Assembly (NCBI GenBank): GCA_020073305.1
Contig: JAIQFK010000006.1
Location: 186,001-250,000 of the forward strand
DNA from: Terriglobia bacterium
Lineage (GTDB): Bacteria; Acidobacteriota; Terriglobia; Bryobacterales; Bryobacteraceae
Direction: 5' to 3'
DNA length: 64,000 nucleotides
Shown here: positions 20,947-31,354 of the stretch, piece after piece
How the letters are laid out: each line of letters begins with the position of its first letter
Numbering within the stretch: the first letter of the stretch is position 1
Translations under genes and position numbers: made by a program
The notes under the pieces: generated by a model
The model's input: the letters and a program-made list of their open reading frames with translations, nothing else
Database searches by the model: none
Told to the model about the DNA's origin: nothing

Positions 20947-23163
20947 ATGAATTTTCTCGACCAGATCTGGCTCATCCCGCTGTTCCCGCTGCTGGGCGCG
21001 GTGGTCATGCTGCTCCTTGGGAAGAAGCTTGACCCGCAGCCGACGTCGGACGTGGCGATCGCGGCAGGCGTCGAGCACACCCACGACGACGAGCACGATC
21101 ATGGACACGGGCACACGCATGAGAGCCACGATCACGGCGGGCACGATCATTCGCACGATCACGGCCATGAGCATGACCACCACGGCGGCGGACTCCGCGC
21201 GCTCGTCAGTATATTTTGCCCGGGCATGGTGCTGTTGTCATTCATCTTTTCGGCCGGCGCTGTGTTACAGCTTTCGCAAAAGCCGGAGCGCATCCACCAG
21301 GTGATCCAGTTCACTTGGCTGGCAGGGCTGCCGTTCCACATGGCCGATGGGCGCCTGGCGACCTTCACGGCGGACTGGGGCTTTCTGCTCGATCCGCTCA
21401 GCGCGGTGATGATTCTGGTGGTGACCGGAGTCGGCTTCCTGATCCATGTTTACTCGGTCGGATACATGGGCCATGACAACGGCTACTACCGCTTCTTCGG
21501 CTACCTGAATCTGTTCGTCTTCTTCATGCTGATGCTGGTGCTGGCGAACAACTATGCGCTGCTTTTCGTCGGCTGGGAGGGAGTGGGCCTGTGCAGCTAC
21601 CTGCTGATTGGTTTTTACTTCCACAAGAAATCGGCCAGTGACGCGGGGATCAAGGCATTTGTGGTCAACCGGGTGGGTGATGCCGGGTTCATTTTGGGCA
21701 TGCTGCTGATGTTCGCCGTACTCGGCACCGTAAAGTTTGTGGATGTGAACCAGATTCTGCGCAGCGGCCAGTTTCACGCTGAGACGGCCGGATTCGGTGT
21801 CTTGAGCGCGATGGCGCTCCTGCTGTTCATCGGCGCGACGGGGAAATCGGCGCAGGTTCCTCTGTATGTCTGGCTACCGGATGCGATGGAAGGCCCCACG
21901 CCGGTCTCGGCGCTGATCCACGCGGCAACGATGGTGACCGCGGGCGTTTATATGGTGGCGCGGTCGAGCGCGCTGTACCAACTGACGCCGCAGACTTCGA
22001 CGATCGTGGCCGCGGTCGGCGCGTTCACCGCGATCCTGGCGGCCTCGATTGCCCTGGTGCAGAACGATATCAAGCGGGTGCTGGCGTATTCGACGGTCAG
22101 CCAGTTGGGCTACATGTTTCTGGCGCTGGGCGTGGGGGCGTACTGGGTGGCCATCTTCCACCTGTTCACGCACGCATTTTTCAAAGCACTGCTCTTCCTT
22201 GGATCGGGCTCAGTGATTCATTCTTTGAGCGGCGAGCAGGACATGCGGCGCATGGGAGCGCTCAAGGACAAGATTCCGGTCACGCACTGGACGATGTTCG
22301 TGGGCTCGGTGGCCATCGCGGGCATTCCGGGCTTCGCCGGCTTCTTCTCCAAGGACGAGATTCTGTGGCAAGCGTACAGTTCGCCGCAGGGCTCGAACGC
22401 GCTTTATGTTGTAGGCCTGCTTACAGCGGGCATGACGGCGTTCTACATGTGGCGGCTGATGAACATGACGTTCTACGGCAAGTCGCGCGTGGCGCCGGAG
22501 GTGGAGGCGCACATTCACGAATCGCCGCCGACGATGACGATCCCGCTCTCGCTTCTGGCGCTGGGCAGCTTTCTGGCGGGCTGGATCGGCACGCCGAAGT
22601 TGTGGGGAATGTCGGGATGGTTTCGAGGATTCGAACAGTGGCTGGAGCCGGCGTTCGCTTCGGCCGCGATTGAGGCGGCTCACGAAGGCGCGCACGATGC
22701 CAGCACGGAGTGGATCCTGATGGGTGTTTCGGTGGCGTTCGCGCTGATCGGCATCGGCATCGCTCGCTACTTGTACCATCACCGCCCCGAGATTCCGGAC
22801 AAGGTCGGAGCCGCGTTAGCGCCTATGCATCGCGTGCTGCTGAACAAGTGGTACGTCGACGAGCTTTACGATTTCCTCTTTGTGAACGGGTTCGCCAAAG
22901 GGGGCGGACTCGCACTGGGCGCCTTCGATCGTAATGTTGTGGATGGCGCCGTGAACGGGGCGGGCTGGCTGACACGGATTTCGTCCACGGTTTCCATCTG
23001 GTGGGATACCTGGATCGTCGACGGCGCGGTTCGCCTGGGATCACTTCTGGTCAAGCTGTCGTCGTACCCGGTGCGCATCGTGCAAACCGGCCGGGTGCAG
23101 GCCTACGCTCTGTTTGTGGTGGTGGGGGCGCTGGCGTTCTTCGGGTATTACATCGCGCGATAA
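20947..23163 (+). CDS. nuoL: NADH-quinone oxidoreductase subunit L with His-rich insertion
   Basis: VGWEGVGLCSYLLIGFYF, VPLYVWLPDAMEGPTPVSALIHAATMVTAGVYM; His-rich segment at 21076..21183. Confidence 0.96.
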   Translation: MNFLDQIWLIPLFPLLGAVVMLLLGKKLDPQPTSDVAIAAGVEHTHDDEHDHGHGHTHESHDHGGHDHSHDHGHEHDHHGGGLRALVSIFCPGMVLLSFIFSAGAVLQLSQKPERIHQVIQFTWLAGLPFHMADGRLATFTADWGFLLDPLSAVMILVVTGVGFLIHVYSVGYMGHDNGYYRFFGYLNLFVFFMLMLVLANNYALLFVGWEGVGLCSYLLIGFYFHKKSASDAGIKAFVVNRVGDAGFILGMLLMFAVLGTVKFVDVNQILRSGQFHAETAGFGVLSAMALLLFIGATGKSAQVPLYVWLPDAMEGPTPVSALIHAATMVTAGVYMVARSSALYQLTPQTSTIVAAVGAFTAILAASIALVQNDIKRVLAYSTVSQLGYMFLALGVGAYWVAIFHLFTHAFFKALLFLGSGSVIHSLSGEQDMRRMGALKDKIPVTHWTMFVGSVAIAGIPGFAGFFSKDEILWQAYSSPQGSNALYVVGLLTAGMTAFYMWRLMNMTFYGKSRVAPEVEAHIHESPPTMTIPLSLLALGSFLAGWIGTPKLWGMSGWFRGFEQWLEPAFASAAIEAAHEGAHDASTEWILMGVSVAFALIGIGIARYLYHHRPEIPDKVGAALAPMHRVLLNKWYVDELYDFLFVNGFAKGGGLALGAFDRNVVDGAVNGAGWLTRISSTVSIWWDTWIVDGAVRLGSLLVKLSSYPVRIVQTGRVQAYALFVVVGALAFFGYYIAR

Positions 23164-23167
23164 AAAT

Positions 23168-24781
23168 ATGGATCAGCACTTACTGAGCATCGTCTTGTTC
23201 GCGCCGCTGGCCGGCTTTGCGGTGCTGCTGCTGATCCCCGGCTCGCAGAAAAACCTTATCAAGGTATGGGCGAACCTGGTGGGATTTGCGAGCTTCCTGG
23301 TTTCGCTGCCGCTGGTGACAAGGTTTGACAACGACACACCGGGCTTTCAGTCGATTATGCATCCCCAGTTTCATTTCGAGGAGAGTGCAAACTGGATACC
23401 ATCGCTCGGGGCGCACTACCATATCGGCATCGACGGCATCAGCCTGCTGCTGATCATGCTTACGACGCTGATGGGATTCCTCGCGATTCTCTCTTCCTGG
23501 AACGCCATCGATGAGCGCGTCAAGGAATACTACGCCATGTTCCTGTTGCTGCAAACGGGCATGATTGGCGTGTTCGTCTCGCTCGACTTTTTCCTGTTTT
23601 ACGTTTTCTGGGAGTTGGTGCTGGTGCCGATGTACTTCATCATCGGCGTGTGGGGAGGCCCGCGAAAGCTCTACGCCGCCATCAAGTTCTTCCTGTACAC
23701 CCTGGCGGGATCGGTGCTGATGCTGCTCGGCATCCTGACTCTGTATTTCCAGTATCACCAGCAGTTCGGCACATACACTTTCGAAATCGCCGACTTGATG
23801 AAGCTCGACATGCCGCTCGGCATGCAGCAGTGGGTCTTCTGGGCCTTCTTCCTCGGCTTCGCGATCAAGGTGCCGATGTTTCCATTCCACACCTGGCTGC
23901 CCGATGCGCACGTGGAAGCGCCCACCGCGGGTTCTGTCATTCTGGCGAGCGTGCTGCTGAAAATGGGAACGTACGGCTTCATTCGTTTCTCGCTGCCGCT
24001 GCTGCCGAAGGCGTCGGTCGATCAGACGATTGTTCAGATTCTCGCCGTGCTCTCGATTGTGGGCATCATTTATGGCGCACTGGTGTGCCTGATGCAGCAG
24101 GACTGGAAGAAGCTGGTGGCGTACTCGTCGGTCAGCCACCTGGGCTTCTGCACGCTGGGCATCTTCGCCCTGAATCCGAACGGGATTGCCGGCAGCGTGA
24201 TCCAGCAGGTGAACCACGGCATTTCGACAGGCATGCTCTTCTTGATCATCGGCGTCATTTATGAACGCCGGCACACGCGCGAAATTTCGGAATACGGGGG
24301 CCTCGCTCACGTGATGCCGAAATACGCGGTGATCTTCGCGATCGCCATGCTCAGCTCGGCGGGACTGCCGTTGCTCAACGGATTCGTGGGCGAGTTCACG
24401 ATTTTGCAGGGCGCGTTTGAAGCCAATCGCGTATGGGCAGCTTTCTCGGTGATGGGGGTGATTCTCGGCGCCGCGTACCTGCTGTGGCTTTACCAGCGCA
24501 CCATGCTGGGGCAGGTGACCAATGGCCGTAATCTGCATCTGCCGGACATGAGCCTGCGCGAGATCGTGATCTTTCTGCCGCTGATTGCGTGGGCCATCTG
24601 GATCGGGGTGTATCCGAAGCCGTATTTTGATGTGCTGGAGATGCCGGTGCAGCGGATCGTGGAGCGTGTGCGGCCGGGGTATTATCAGGGCGAGTCAGGG
24701 CAGAAGGCAAAAGGCAAACGGCAGAAGGCAAAAGTGCTGGAGGCTAACGCGGCGTCTGTTGGACCGGGGGCGGGGCAATGA
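23168..24781 (+). CDS. nuoM: NADH-quinone oxidoreductase subunit M
   Basis: FPFHTWLPDAHVEAPTAGSVILASVLLKMGTYGFIRFSLP. Confidence 0.96.
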   Translation: MDQHLLSIVLFAPLAGFAVLLLIPGSQKNLIKVWANLVGFASFLVSLPLVTRFDNDTPGFQSIMHPQFHFEESANWIPSLGAHYHIGIDGISLLLIMLTTLMGFLAILSSWNAIDERVKEYYAMFLLLQTGMIGVFVSLDFFLFYVFWELVLVPMYFIIGVWGGPRKLYAAIKFFLYTLAGSVLMLLGILTLYFQYHQQFGTYTFEIADLMKLDMPLGMQQWVFWAFFLGFAIKVPMFPFHTWLPDAHVEAPTAGSVILASVLLKMGTYGFIRFSLPLLPKASVDQTIVQILAVLSIVGIIYGALVCLMQQDWKKLVAYSSVSHLGFCTLGIFALNPNGIAGSVIQQVNHGISTGMLFLIIGVIYERRHTREISEYGGLAHVMPKYAVIFAIAMLSSAGLPLLNGFVGEFTILQGAFEANRVWAAFSVMGVILGAAYLLWLYQRTMLGQVTNGRNLHLPDMSLREIVIFLPLIAWAIWIGVYPKPYFDVLEMPVQRIVERVRPGYYQGESGQKAKGKRQKAKVLEANAASVGPGAGQ

Positions 24782-26247
24782 ACCAGTTCTACACCACCAC
24801 CGATCATTTCGTTCTGATCCCGGCGATTATGCTGGCGCTGTTCGGCTGCGCAATTCTGCTATTCGATTTCCTGGTATTTCCCAATCCGAAACAGCGCAAG
24901 TATCTGCTGATTTTTGTGGTGCTGGGCCTGGGATTTACCGGCTATGGCTTGTGGCGGCAGCAGGAATTTCTCACGGCCAACGGGCTTACCGAGCTGACCG
25001 CGTTCCAGGGTGCACTCACCATCGACCGTTTTGCCCTGTTCTTCAACTGGGTGTTCGAGCTGGCTACGCTCATTGTGGCCATCGTTTCGTATAACTACCT
25101 CGAGATCGAGGGCGAGCACCACGGAGAATATTACGCCCTGATGCTGTTCGCGCAGTGCGGCATGTTTTTTCTTGCCGCCGGCACGGACCTGGTGACGCTG
25201 TTCATCGGCCTGGAGCTGATGGCCATCTGCTTCTATGTGATGGTGGGCTTCCTGCGCAGCGACAAGCGCTCGAATGAGGCTGCTATGAAGTATCTGCTCC
25301 TGGGCGCGTTTTCAAGCGGCTTCCTGGTGTATGGCTTCTCCATCATGTATGGCCTCGCGGGTTCAACCCAGCTCTCCAAAGTAGCCGCCGCCATTAGCGC
25401 ACGCGACGCCTGGGATCCGGTTGTGTTTCTCGCCACGGCCACCACGGCGGTCGGACTGTTGTTTAAGATTTCCGCGGTGCCTTTCCACATGTGGGCGCCC
25501 GACGCGTATGAAGGCGCACCCACCACGATCACTGCCTATCTTTCGGTGGCTTCAAAGGCGGCATCCTTCGCGTTTCTGTTGCGCATTTTCCTGGGTCCGC
25601 TGGCCTCAGCGCGCGACTCATGGGAGCCATTGCTGGCGGTGGTTGCGGTCCTGACCATGACCGTCGGAAATCTGGCGGCCATCAGCCAGTCGAATATCAA
25701 GAGGCTGCTGGCGTACAGTTCGATCTCACACGCCGGCTACATGCTGCTGGGTCTGATCGCGGGCAATGAAACGGGAATTCGGGGGATTGCGGTCTACGTT
25801 CTGGTTTACGCTTTCATGAACCTGGGCGCGTTCCTCGTGGTGATCGCCATGCGGCGCAAAAACATCATCGGCGAAGATCTGGACGATATGGCCGGCTTGA
25901 TGTACAAGAGCCCGGGGTACGCTATCCTGATGTTGATTTTTCTGCTTTCGCTCGCCGGAATTCCGCCGACAGCGGGATTTCTTGGGAAGTACTACATCTT
26001 CTTGTCTCTGATCGAGACGCATCACTATGTGCTGGCGGTAATCGCGACGCTGTACGTCGCGGTCGCGATCTACTACTATTTCCGGGTAGTCAAGATCATG
26101 TTCGTGGGCGAACTGGCCGAGAAGGCGCCGCTGGCGACGAGCTTCGGGCTGAGGGTGGCGTTAGGCATCACCGGAGTATTGACGCTCGGAGTGGGCGTTT
26201 ATCCGGAGCCGGTGCTGCGGCTGGCGCAGAGTTCCTTTTTGAAATGA
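24778..26247 (+). CDS. nuoN: NADH-quinone oxidoreductase subunit N
   Basis: VPFHMWAPDAYEGAPTTITAYLSVASKAASFAFLLR; ATGA overlap with nuoM. Confidence 0.95.
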   Translation: MNQFYTTTDHFVLIPAIMLALFGCAILLFDFLVFPNPKQRKYLLIFVVLGLGFTGYGLWRQQEFLTANGLTELTAFQGALTIDRFALFFNWVFELATLIVAIVSYNYLEIEGEHHGEYYALMLFAQCGMFFLAAGTDLVTLFIGLELMAICFYVMVGFLRSDKRSNEAAMKYLLLGAFSSGFLVYGFSIMYGLAGSTQLSKVAAAISARDAWDPVVFLATATTAVGLLFKISAVPFHMWAPDAYEGAPTTITAYLSVASKAASFAFLLRIFLGPLASARDSWEPLLAVVAVLTMTVGNLAAISQSNIKRLLAYSSISHAGYMLLGLIAGNETGIRGIAVYVLVYAFMNLGAFLVVIAMRRKNIIGEDLDDMAGLMYKSPGYAILMLIFLLSLAGIPPTAGFLGKYYIFLSLIETHHYVLAVIATLYVAVAIYYYFRVVKIMFVGELAEKAPLATSFGLRVALGITGVLTLGVGVYPEPVLRLAQSSFLK

Positions 26248-26269
26248 ACATAGTGAGCAAGGTGGCTGA

Positions 26270-26340
26270 GGGGGAGACAAGGAGACTGGGGGACTGGGGG
26301 ACAGAGTCTCCCCATCTCCCCATCTCTCCGTCTCCCTGTC
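26270..26340. repeat. GGGGAGA/TCTCCCC imperfect inverted-repeat element, copy 1
   Basis: ggggagacaaggagactgggggactgggggacagagtctccccatctccccatctctccgtctccctgtc between nuoN and nuoH. Confidence 0.7.
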
Positions 26341-26359
26341 AGGACGGTCAAGGACGCCG

Positions 26360-27529
26360 ATGAGTGCAGTGCTACAGCATCCTCTCTTCATCCCGCTTGC
26401 GGTCACGGTCGTGATCATCGCGGTATTCCCGCTGGTGGCGGGCTACCTCACGCTGGTCGAACGCAAGGTGCTGGCCGATTTTCAGGTCCGGCTGGGTCCC
26501 ATGCGCGTCGGCCCGCACGGGCTGCTGCAACCCATCGCGGACGCGCTCAAACTGCTGCTCAAAGAAGACATCATTCCCACCGACGCCGACCAGTCCATCT
26601 TTTGGGTGGCGCCGGTGATTTCTACCTTCACGGCGCTCACCTCTTTTGCGGTCCTGCCCTTCAGCCAGTATCTTTTCGTGGCGGACGTCAACGTGGGCAT
26701 TCTGGTGATTATGGCGATGTCGTCCGTGGGCATCCTGGGAATCATTCTGGGCGGCTGGTCATCGAACAGCCATTACCCCTTGCTCGGCGCGCTGCGCAGC
26801 GCGGCGCAGTTGGTGAGCTATGAAGTCGCGCTGTCCTTCGCTTTGCTGTCCGGGCTGATGGTAGCGGGCACGCTCAGCATGCAGGGAATTGTGAAGGCGC
26901 AGCAGTTGAGAGGCGTCTGGTTTGTGTTTTCAAACTACGGATTCATGCTGGTGCCGTTCGTGGTGTACCTGATCTCGGCCACCGCGGAAACCAACCGCGC
27001 TCCATTCGATCTGCCGGAAGCGGAGTCCGAGCTGGTCGCCGGTTTCCACACCGAATATAGCGGCTTTCGCTGGGCGCTTTATTTTCTGGCTGAGTACGCC
27101 AACATCTTCGTGGCGTGCAGCGTCGCGGTGACCCTGTTCTGGGGCGGCTGGCTGCGGCCGTTTCCCAACGTGGCATGGCTCCAACCGATCAATTTTGTGG
27201 TGCCATTTTTGCTGTTCTTCGGATCGGGCGCGTCGACCTTTCTGCTCGTGAAAAAGCTCCGCGACCCGCTGCAACAGAAGGTGCTCATCGCGGTGGCGCT
27301 GCTGCTTCTTGGAGTCGGCGTTGTGTTCCTGGTGCCACAATTCAACAACGCCGCCATCAGCGTGTTCTGGTTTCTCTTCAAAGTCGCCCTGATCATCTAC
27401 CTGCTGATCTGGTTCCGCGGCACTTTCCCGCGCTTCCGCTACGACCAGCTCATGAACATCGGATGGAAATATATGATTCCGATTGGCATGGGCGCGATTG
27501 TAGTGAATGCGCTGCTGGGGATGATTTGA
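26360..27529 (+). CDS. nuoH: NADH-quinone oxidoreductase subunit H
   Basis: YLTLVERKVLADFQVRLGPMRVGPHGLLQPIADALKLLLKEDI; ETNRAPFDLPEAESELVAGFHTEYSG. Confidence 0.96.
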   Translation: MSAVLQHPLFIPLAVTVVIIAVFPLVAGYLTLVERKVLADFQVRLGPMRVGPHGLLQPIADALKLLLKEDIIPTDADQSIFWVAPVISTFTALTSFAVLPFSQYLFVADVNVGILVIMAMSSVGILGIILGGWSSNSHYPLLGALRSAAQLVSYEVALSFALLSGLMVAGTLSMQGIVKAQQLRGVWFVFSNYGFMLVPFVVYLISATAETNRAPFDLPEAESELVAGFHTEYSGFRWALYFLAEYANIFVACSVAVTLFWGGWLRPFPNVAWLQPINFVVPFLLFFGSGASTFLLVKKLRDPLQQKVLIAVALLLLGVGVVFLVPQFNNAAISVFWFLFKVALIIYLLIWFRGTFPRFRYDQLMNIGWKYMIPIGMGAIVVNALLGMI

Positions 27530-27535
27530 GCGCAG

Positions 27536-28453
27536 CTAGCGTCCGTGGCTGATACGTGGCTTGCGCTTTTTCGCCCTTGATATGTGCGTGACGGCTGCGG
27601 TGCTTGGCGCCACCCCGACTCCGCCTAGTACAGCCGGCGACGCACCCATTCCCGCCGATGCAGTGCTGGCGGCGCCGCTGCCGCCGGGCGCCATTCTTGC
27701 GCGAGATCCGGTTGCCGCCGTCCCAGTTGAAGCCGCGAGGGTCGCGCTGGAGCCGGTTGCGAGCACTCTGAATTCGCTTGCCTGGATCACCTGGTCGGCG
27801 GGTGCAATCGCGCGTGAACTCACGGCTTGACCGGTGAGTTGAATGCGCTTGCCGGCGTAGTTATCCAGCTTCTCACCGCGCAGTTCGACGGCCACGCCGG
27901 ACGCCTCATCCTCGAGAACAAATCTTTTTCCCAGTTTGGAAACGCAACCAGTGACCAGAGATGCGCCGTCTGCACCCGGCCGGAGTTCCACCGCGCGCGC
28001 CGGAGTTACCCGCGCGACCATCACATCCAGCCCGTTCCTAACCTGTACTTCGCCGCTCAACGCCCCGACTTCCACCGCGCCGGAATTCCGCAAGCTGACC
28101 ATGGCGCGAGATTCGGCCGTGGCCCGCGTGACCCGCAGCGTCCGCGCTTCGATACGAAAGCCCGCTCCATGATCGAGCTGCGCCCGACCTTTCTCAAGCA
28201 GCAGGTGGTCTTGGAACACATGCGCGCGCGACGTCTCATCGAGCAAGACGCGCACGCCGCCCGCGAGCTGCAGTTTCGCCATAGCGTCCTCGGTTTCAAT
28301 CACGCTGCCCTCGAATAAGGTGGCGTGGCTGGCCACCCCGGCGCTGTCCACCCAGAGGCCACCGTCTGAAGTAACCATGCCGATGTAGCGAGGCGTAGCC
28401 AGCAGATTGCCCGCGCCAGTTGCGATCAAAACAGCGATCCATGCCAGGTTCAC
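27536..28453 (-). CDS. Exported protein with FecR-like region
   Basis: Signal peptide; LFEGSVIETEDAMAKLQLAGGVRVLLDETSRAHVFQDHLLLEKGRAQL; Ala/Gly/Thr-rich C-terminus. Confidence 0.5.
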   Translation of the reverse strand: MNLAWIAVLIATGAGNLLATPRYIGMVTSDGGLWVDSAGVASHATLFEGSVIETEDAMAKLQLAGGVRVLLDETSRAHVFQDHLLLEKGRAQLDHGAGFRIEARTLRVTRATAESRAMVSLRNSGAVEVGALSGEVQVRNGLDVMVARVTPARAVELRPGADGASLVTGCVSKLGKRFVLEDEASGVAVELRGEKLDNYAGKRIQLTGQAVSSRAIAPADQVIQASEFRVLATGSSATLAASTGTAATGSRARMAPGGSGAASTASAGMGASPAVLGGVGVAPSTAAVTHISRAKKRKPRISHGR

Positions 28454-30020
28454 GAATACTCTCCGCTACCCTGATTGCAGCACGGCGCCGGGAAAAATTG
28501 CACTGAGCCGGATATCCCGTCTGGGCTACACGGCAATACCGTGCGAAGATGTCTTCTTGGATTCGACCGCTGCGCGCCAGTCCAGCTCTGTGCCCGCTCC
28601 ATCAACGCAGCCGTGGCGCCACCGCTTGCTGAGTGGCCTGGCGCTCTTGGCCCTCTATCTGGCGGTCGAGTTCCTGGTGCCTCGGCCGGAGTCGGTCGAA
28701 CCCAGTGGCTGGCGTCTGCTCGGAATCTTCATTGCCGCGATCGGCGCGCTGATGCTGCAGCCGATACCCGGCGGGGCGTCGGTACTGATCGCGGTAATCC
28801 TGGCGTCGATCTTCGGCGGCCTCACCATTCAGCACGCGCTGGGCGGTTACGGCGACCCTACGGTCTGGCTGGTGATGGCGGCATTCTTCATTTCGGCTGC
28901 GCTCATCAAGACGGGCCTGGCGCGGCGTATTGCCCTCGCCTTCATCCGCACCGTGGGACAAACCTCGCTGGGCGTCTGTTACGCCCTGTCGGCTACGGAC
29001 ATGGTGCTGGCTTCCATCATCCCGTCGAACGGTGCGCGCTCGGGAGGCGTGGTGCTGCCGATCCTGCGCTCCGTGTCGGAACTGTACGGATCCTTCCCGG
29101 GCGAGACGGCGGCGCGAATCGGCTCCTTTCTCATGACCGGCGTGTATCAGGGCATCTGCGTGACGGCGGCCATGTTTTTCACCGGCCAAGCCAGCAATCC
29201 CCTGGCCGCGCAGATGGCGGGCGAGATGTTTCATTATCCGGTCACCTGGGCGCTGTGGTTTGTGGCGGGCATCGTGCCGGGATTGTGCTCCATGCTGGTT
29301 GCGCCCTGGATTGTGTATCGCATGTACCCGCCGCAAATCCGCCGGACGCCGGAAGCTGCGGCCTTCGCGCGGAGCGAACTCGAACGCATGGGGCCTATGG
29401 ACCGTGGCCAGCGCATCGTGGCCGTAATCTTCATTTCGGTCTGCGGCCTGTGGATTACCACGCCGATCCATCATCTGGATATTACCGTCACGGCGCTACT
29501 GGGCTCCGCCGCCCTTCTGCTCACCGGCGTCCTGACCTGGAACGATGTCGTGAGCGAGCGCGCGGCATGGGACATTTTCATCTGGTACGGCGGCTTGTTG
29601 CAGCTCGGGAAATCACTGAACGACGCCGGGGTGACACGCGCCTTCGCGAAAGCGGTTGGCGGATGGTTCGGAGGAGCCGGATGGATTGTGCCCCTCGGCG
29701 TTGCGCTGCTGGTTTATTTTTACGCGCACTATGGCTTCGCCAGCATCACGGCTCACATGCTCGCCATGTTTCCTCCTTTTGCCGCGGTGCTGATCGCACG
29801 TGGCGCGCCCGCGGGTTTGGTGATCTTCAGCTTTGCGTGCTTTGCCAACCTCGCGGCGGGTCTTACGAACTACGGCACCACGCCTTCCCCTATGTTCTTC
29901 GCCCACGGGTACGTGTCGTTCGAGCGATGGTGGACGGTGGGATTCGTGGTCGCGTTGGCGAATCTGGCCATCTGGTCAACGATCGGGTTCGCGTGGTGGA
30001 AGCTGATCGGGATCTGGTGA
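28407..30020 (+). CDS. SLC13/DASS-type anion:sodium symporter; start uncertain
   Basis: Polytopic; MVLASIIPSNGARSGGVVLPI, YGTTPSPMFFAHGYVSFERWWTVGF. Confidence 0.8.
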   Translation: MPAPVAIKTAIHARFTNTLRYPDCSTAPGKIALSRISRLGYTAIPCEDVFLDSTAARQSSSVPAPSTQPWRHRLLSGLALLALYLAVEFLVPRPESVEPSGWRLLGIFIAAIGALMLQPIPGGASVLIAVILASIFGGLTIQHALGGYGDPTVWLVMAAFFISAALIKTGLARRIALAFIRTVGQTSLGVCYALSATDMVLASIIPSNGARSGGVVLPILRSVSELYGSFPGETAARIGSFLMTGVYQGICVTAAMFFTGQASNPLAAQMAGEMFHYPVTWALWFVAGIVPGLCSMLVAPWIVYRMYPPQIRRTPEAAAFARSELERMGPMDRGQRIVAVIFISVCGLWITTPIHHLDITVTALLGSAALLLTGVLTWNDVVSERAAWDIFIWYGGLLQLGKSLNDAGVTRAFAKAVGGWFGGAGWIVPLGVALLVYFYAHYGFASITAHMLAMFPPFAAVLIARGAPAGLVIFSFACFANLAAGLTNYGTTPSPMFFAHGYVSFERWWTVGFVVALANLAIWSTIGFAWWKLIGIW

Positions 30021-30035
30021 TGTTACCGTAGAAAC

Positions 30036-30644
30036 GTGATCAAGACCGTTATCTTCGATCTGGGCAAAGTCATCATCCCTTTTGATTTCAAGCGAGGCTA
30101 CCAGGGGCTGGAAAAGGTATCGGGCATTCCGGCCGCCGAAATTCCCAAGCGCATTGGCGCCACCGATCTCGTAAAGCGTTTCGAAACGGGCCTCGTGGAG
30201 CCGAAGGATTTTGTCGAGCAACTTTCTGGCATCCTTGACCTCCATATCAGTTACGATCAGTTCTGTGAGATCTGGAGTTCCATCTTTCTGCCCGATCCGC
30301 TGATTCCCGAGAGCATGCTGGAGGGCATCGGCAAGCGTTACGGGCTGCTATTGCTTTCGAATACCAATGCGATCCACTTCCACATGCTGGAGCAGAGCTA
30401 TCCGCTGTTCCGTCATTTTCACGATCGAATCCTGTCGTACCGAGTGCGCGCCATGAAGCCCTCGCCCGTGATTTACCACGAAGCCATCGCTCGAGCCGGA
30501 TGTCCCGCGCAGGAATGCTTCTACACCGATGACATTGCCGATTACGTGGACGCCGCCAGGCGCGAGGGCATGGACGCGGTACAGTTTGAATCGTGCGCGC
30601 AGATCCAGGGGGAACTCAAGGCGCGCGGAGTCGAGTGGGAGTGA
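30036..30644 (+). CDS. HAD-superfamily hydrolase
   Basis: MIKTVIFDLGKVIIPFD, LLLLSNTNAIHF, MKPSPVIYHEAIARAGCPAQECFYTDDIADYVDAAR. Confidence 0.85.
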   Translation: MIKTVIFDLGKVIIPFDFKRGYQGLEKVSGIPAAEIPKRIGATDLVKRFETGLVEPKDFVEQLSGILDLHISYDQFCEIWSSIFLPDPLIPESMLEGIGKRYGLLLLSNTNAIHFHMLEQSYPLFRHFHDRILSYRVRAMKPSPVIYHEAIARAGCPAQECFYTDDIADYVDAARREGMDAVQFESCAQIQGELKARGVEWE

Positions 30645-30688
30645 AAGGGCGCGCATTCGTTGCTGTGATGTAATCGACTAACTGGCCT

Positions 30689-31354
30689 ATGCTCGAGATC
30701 ACTCGCGTTTCTAAGAGCTACCCAACACCACGCGGACCGCTCGAAGTGCTCTCCGACGTCTCACTCAAATTCGCGCGCGGCGATGCGGTCGCGATCATGG
30801 GGCCTTCGGGCAGTGGAAAGAGTACGCTGCTCTACATCGTAGGCGCGCTCGAACCGCCCACTTCCGGCGCCGTTACGCTCGACGGCCGAAATCCGTTCGA
30901 GCTGCCGGAAAAGCAGTTAGCCGCGTTTCGCAACAAGCAGGTGGGTTTCGTTTTTCAGGATCACTGCCTGCTGCCGCAATGCTCGGTGCTCGAGAACGTC
31001 CTGGTGCCGACGCTCGTGGCCGAATCACGCAACGGCACGGTGGAACGTGCGCGCGCGCTTTTGGAGCAGGTCGGGCTGAAAGAGCGGATCGACCACCGGC
31101 CGGCGGAACTTTCCGGCGGCGAGCAGCAGCGCGTGGCCCTCGCTCGGGCGCTGATCCGCGAACCCCTACTGCTGCTTTGTGATGAGCCGACGGGCAACCT
31201 GGATCGCGGGTCGGCTGAAACGGTGGCTTCCATGCTCCTCGATCTCCAGCGCAGCCAGCAGACCATCCTGATCGTCGTAACCCACAATCCGGAGCTGGCG
31301 GCAAAATTCCCTGTGCGGATGGAACTCGCCAACCGAAATCTGAAGAGAGTATGA
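30689..31354 (+). CDS. ABC transporter ATP-binding protein (LolD/MacB type)
   Basis: MGPSGSGKST, LSGGEQQRVALARALIREPLLLLCDEPTGNLD. Confidence 0.93.
   Translation: MLEITRVSKSYPTPRGPLEVLSDVSLKFARGDAVAIMGPSGSGKSTLLYIVGALEPPTSGAVTLDGRNPFELPEKQLAAFRNKQVGFVFQDHCLLPQCSVLENVLVPTLVAESRNGTVERARALLEQVGLKERIDHRPAELSGGEQQRVALARALIREPLLLLCDEPTGNLDRGSAETVASMLLDLQRSQQTILIVVTHNPELAAKFPVRMELANRNLKRV

Noticed and set aside
23180-24538. 452-aa minus-strand ORF
   Set aside because: Antisense shadow of nuoM; composition (Gln/His/Arg-rich) is typical of reverse-frame reading.
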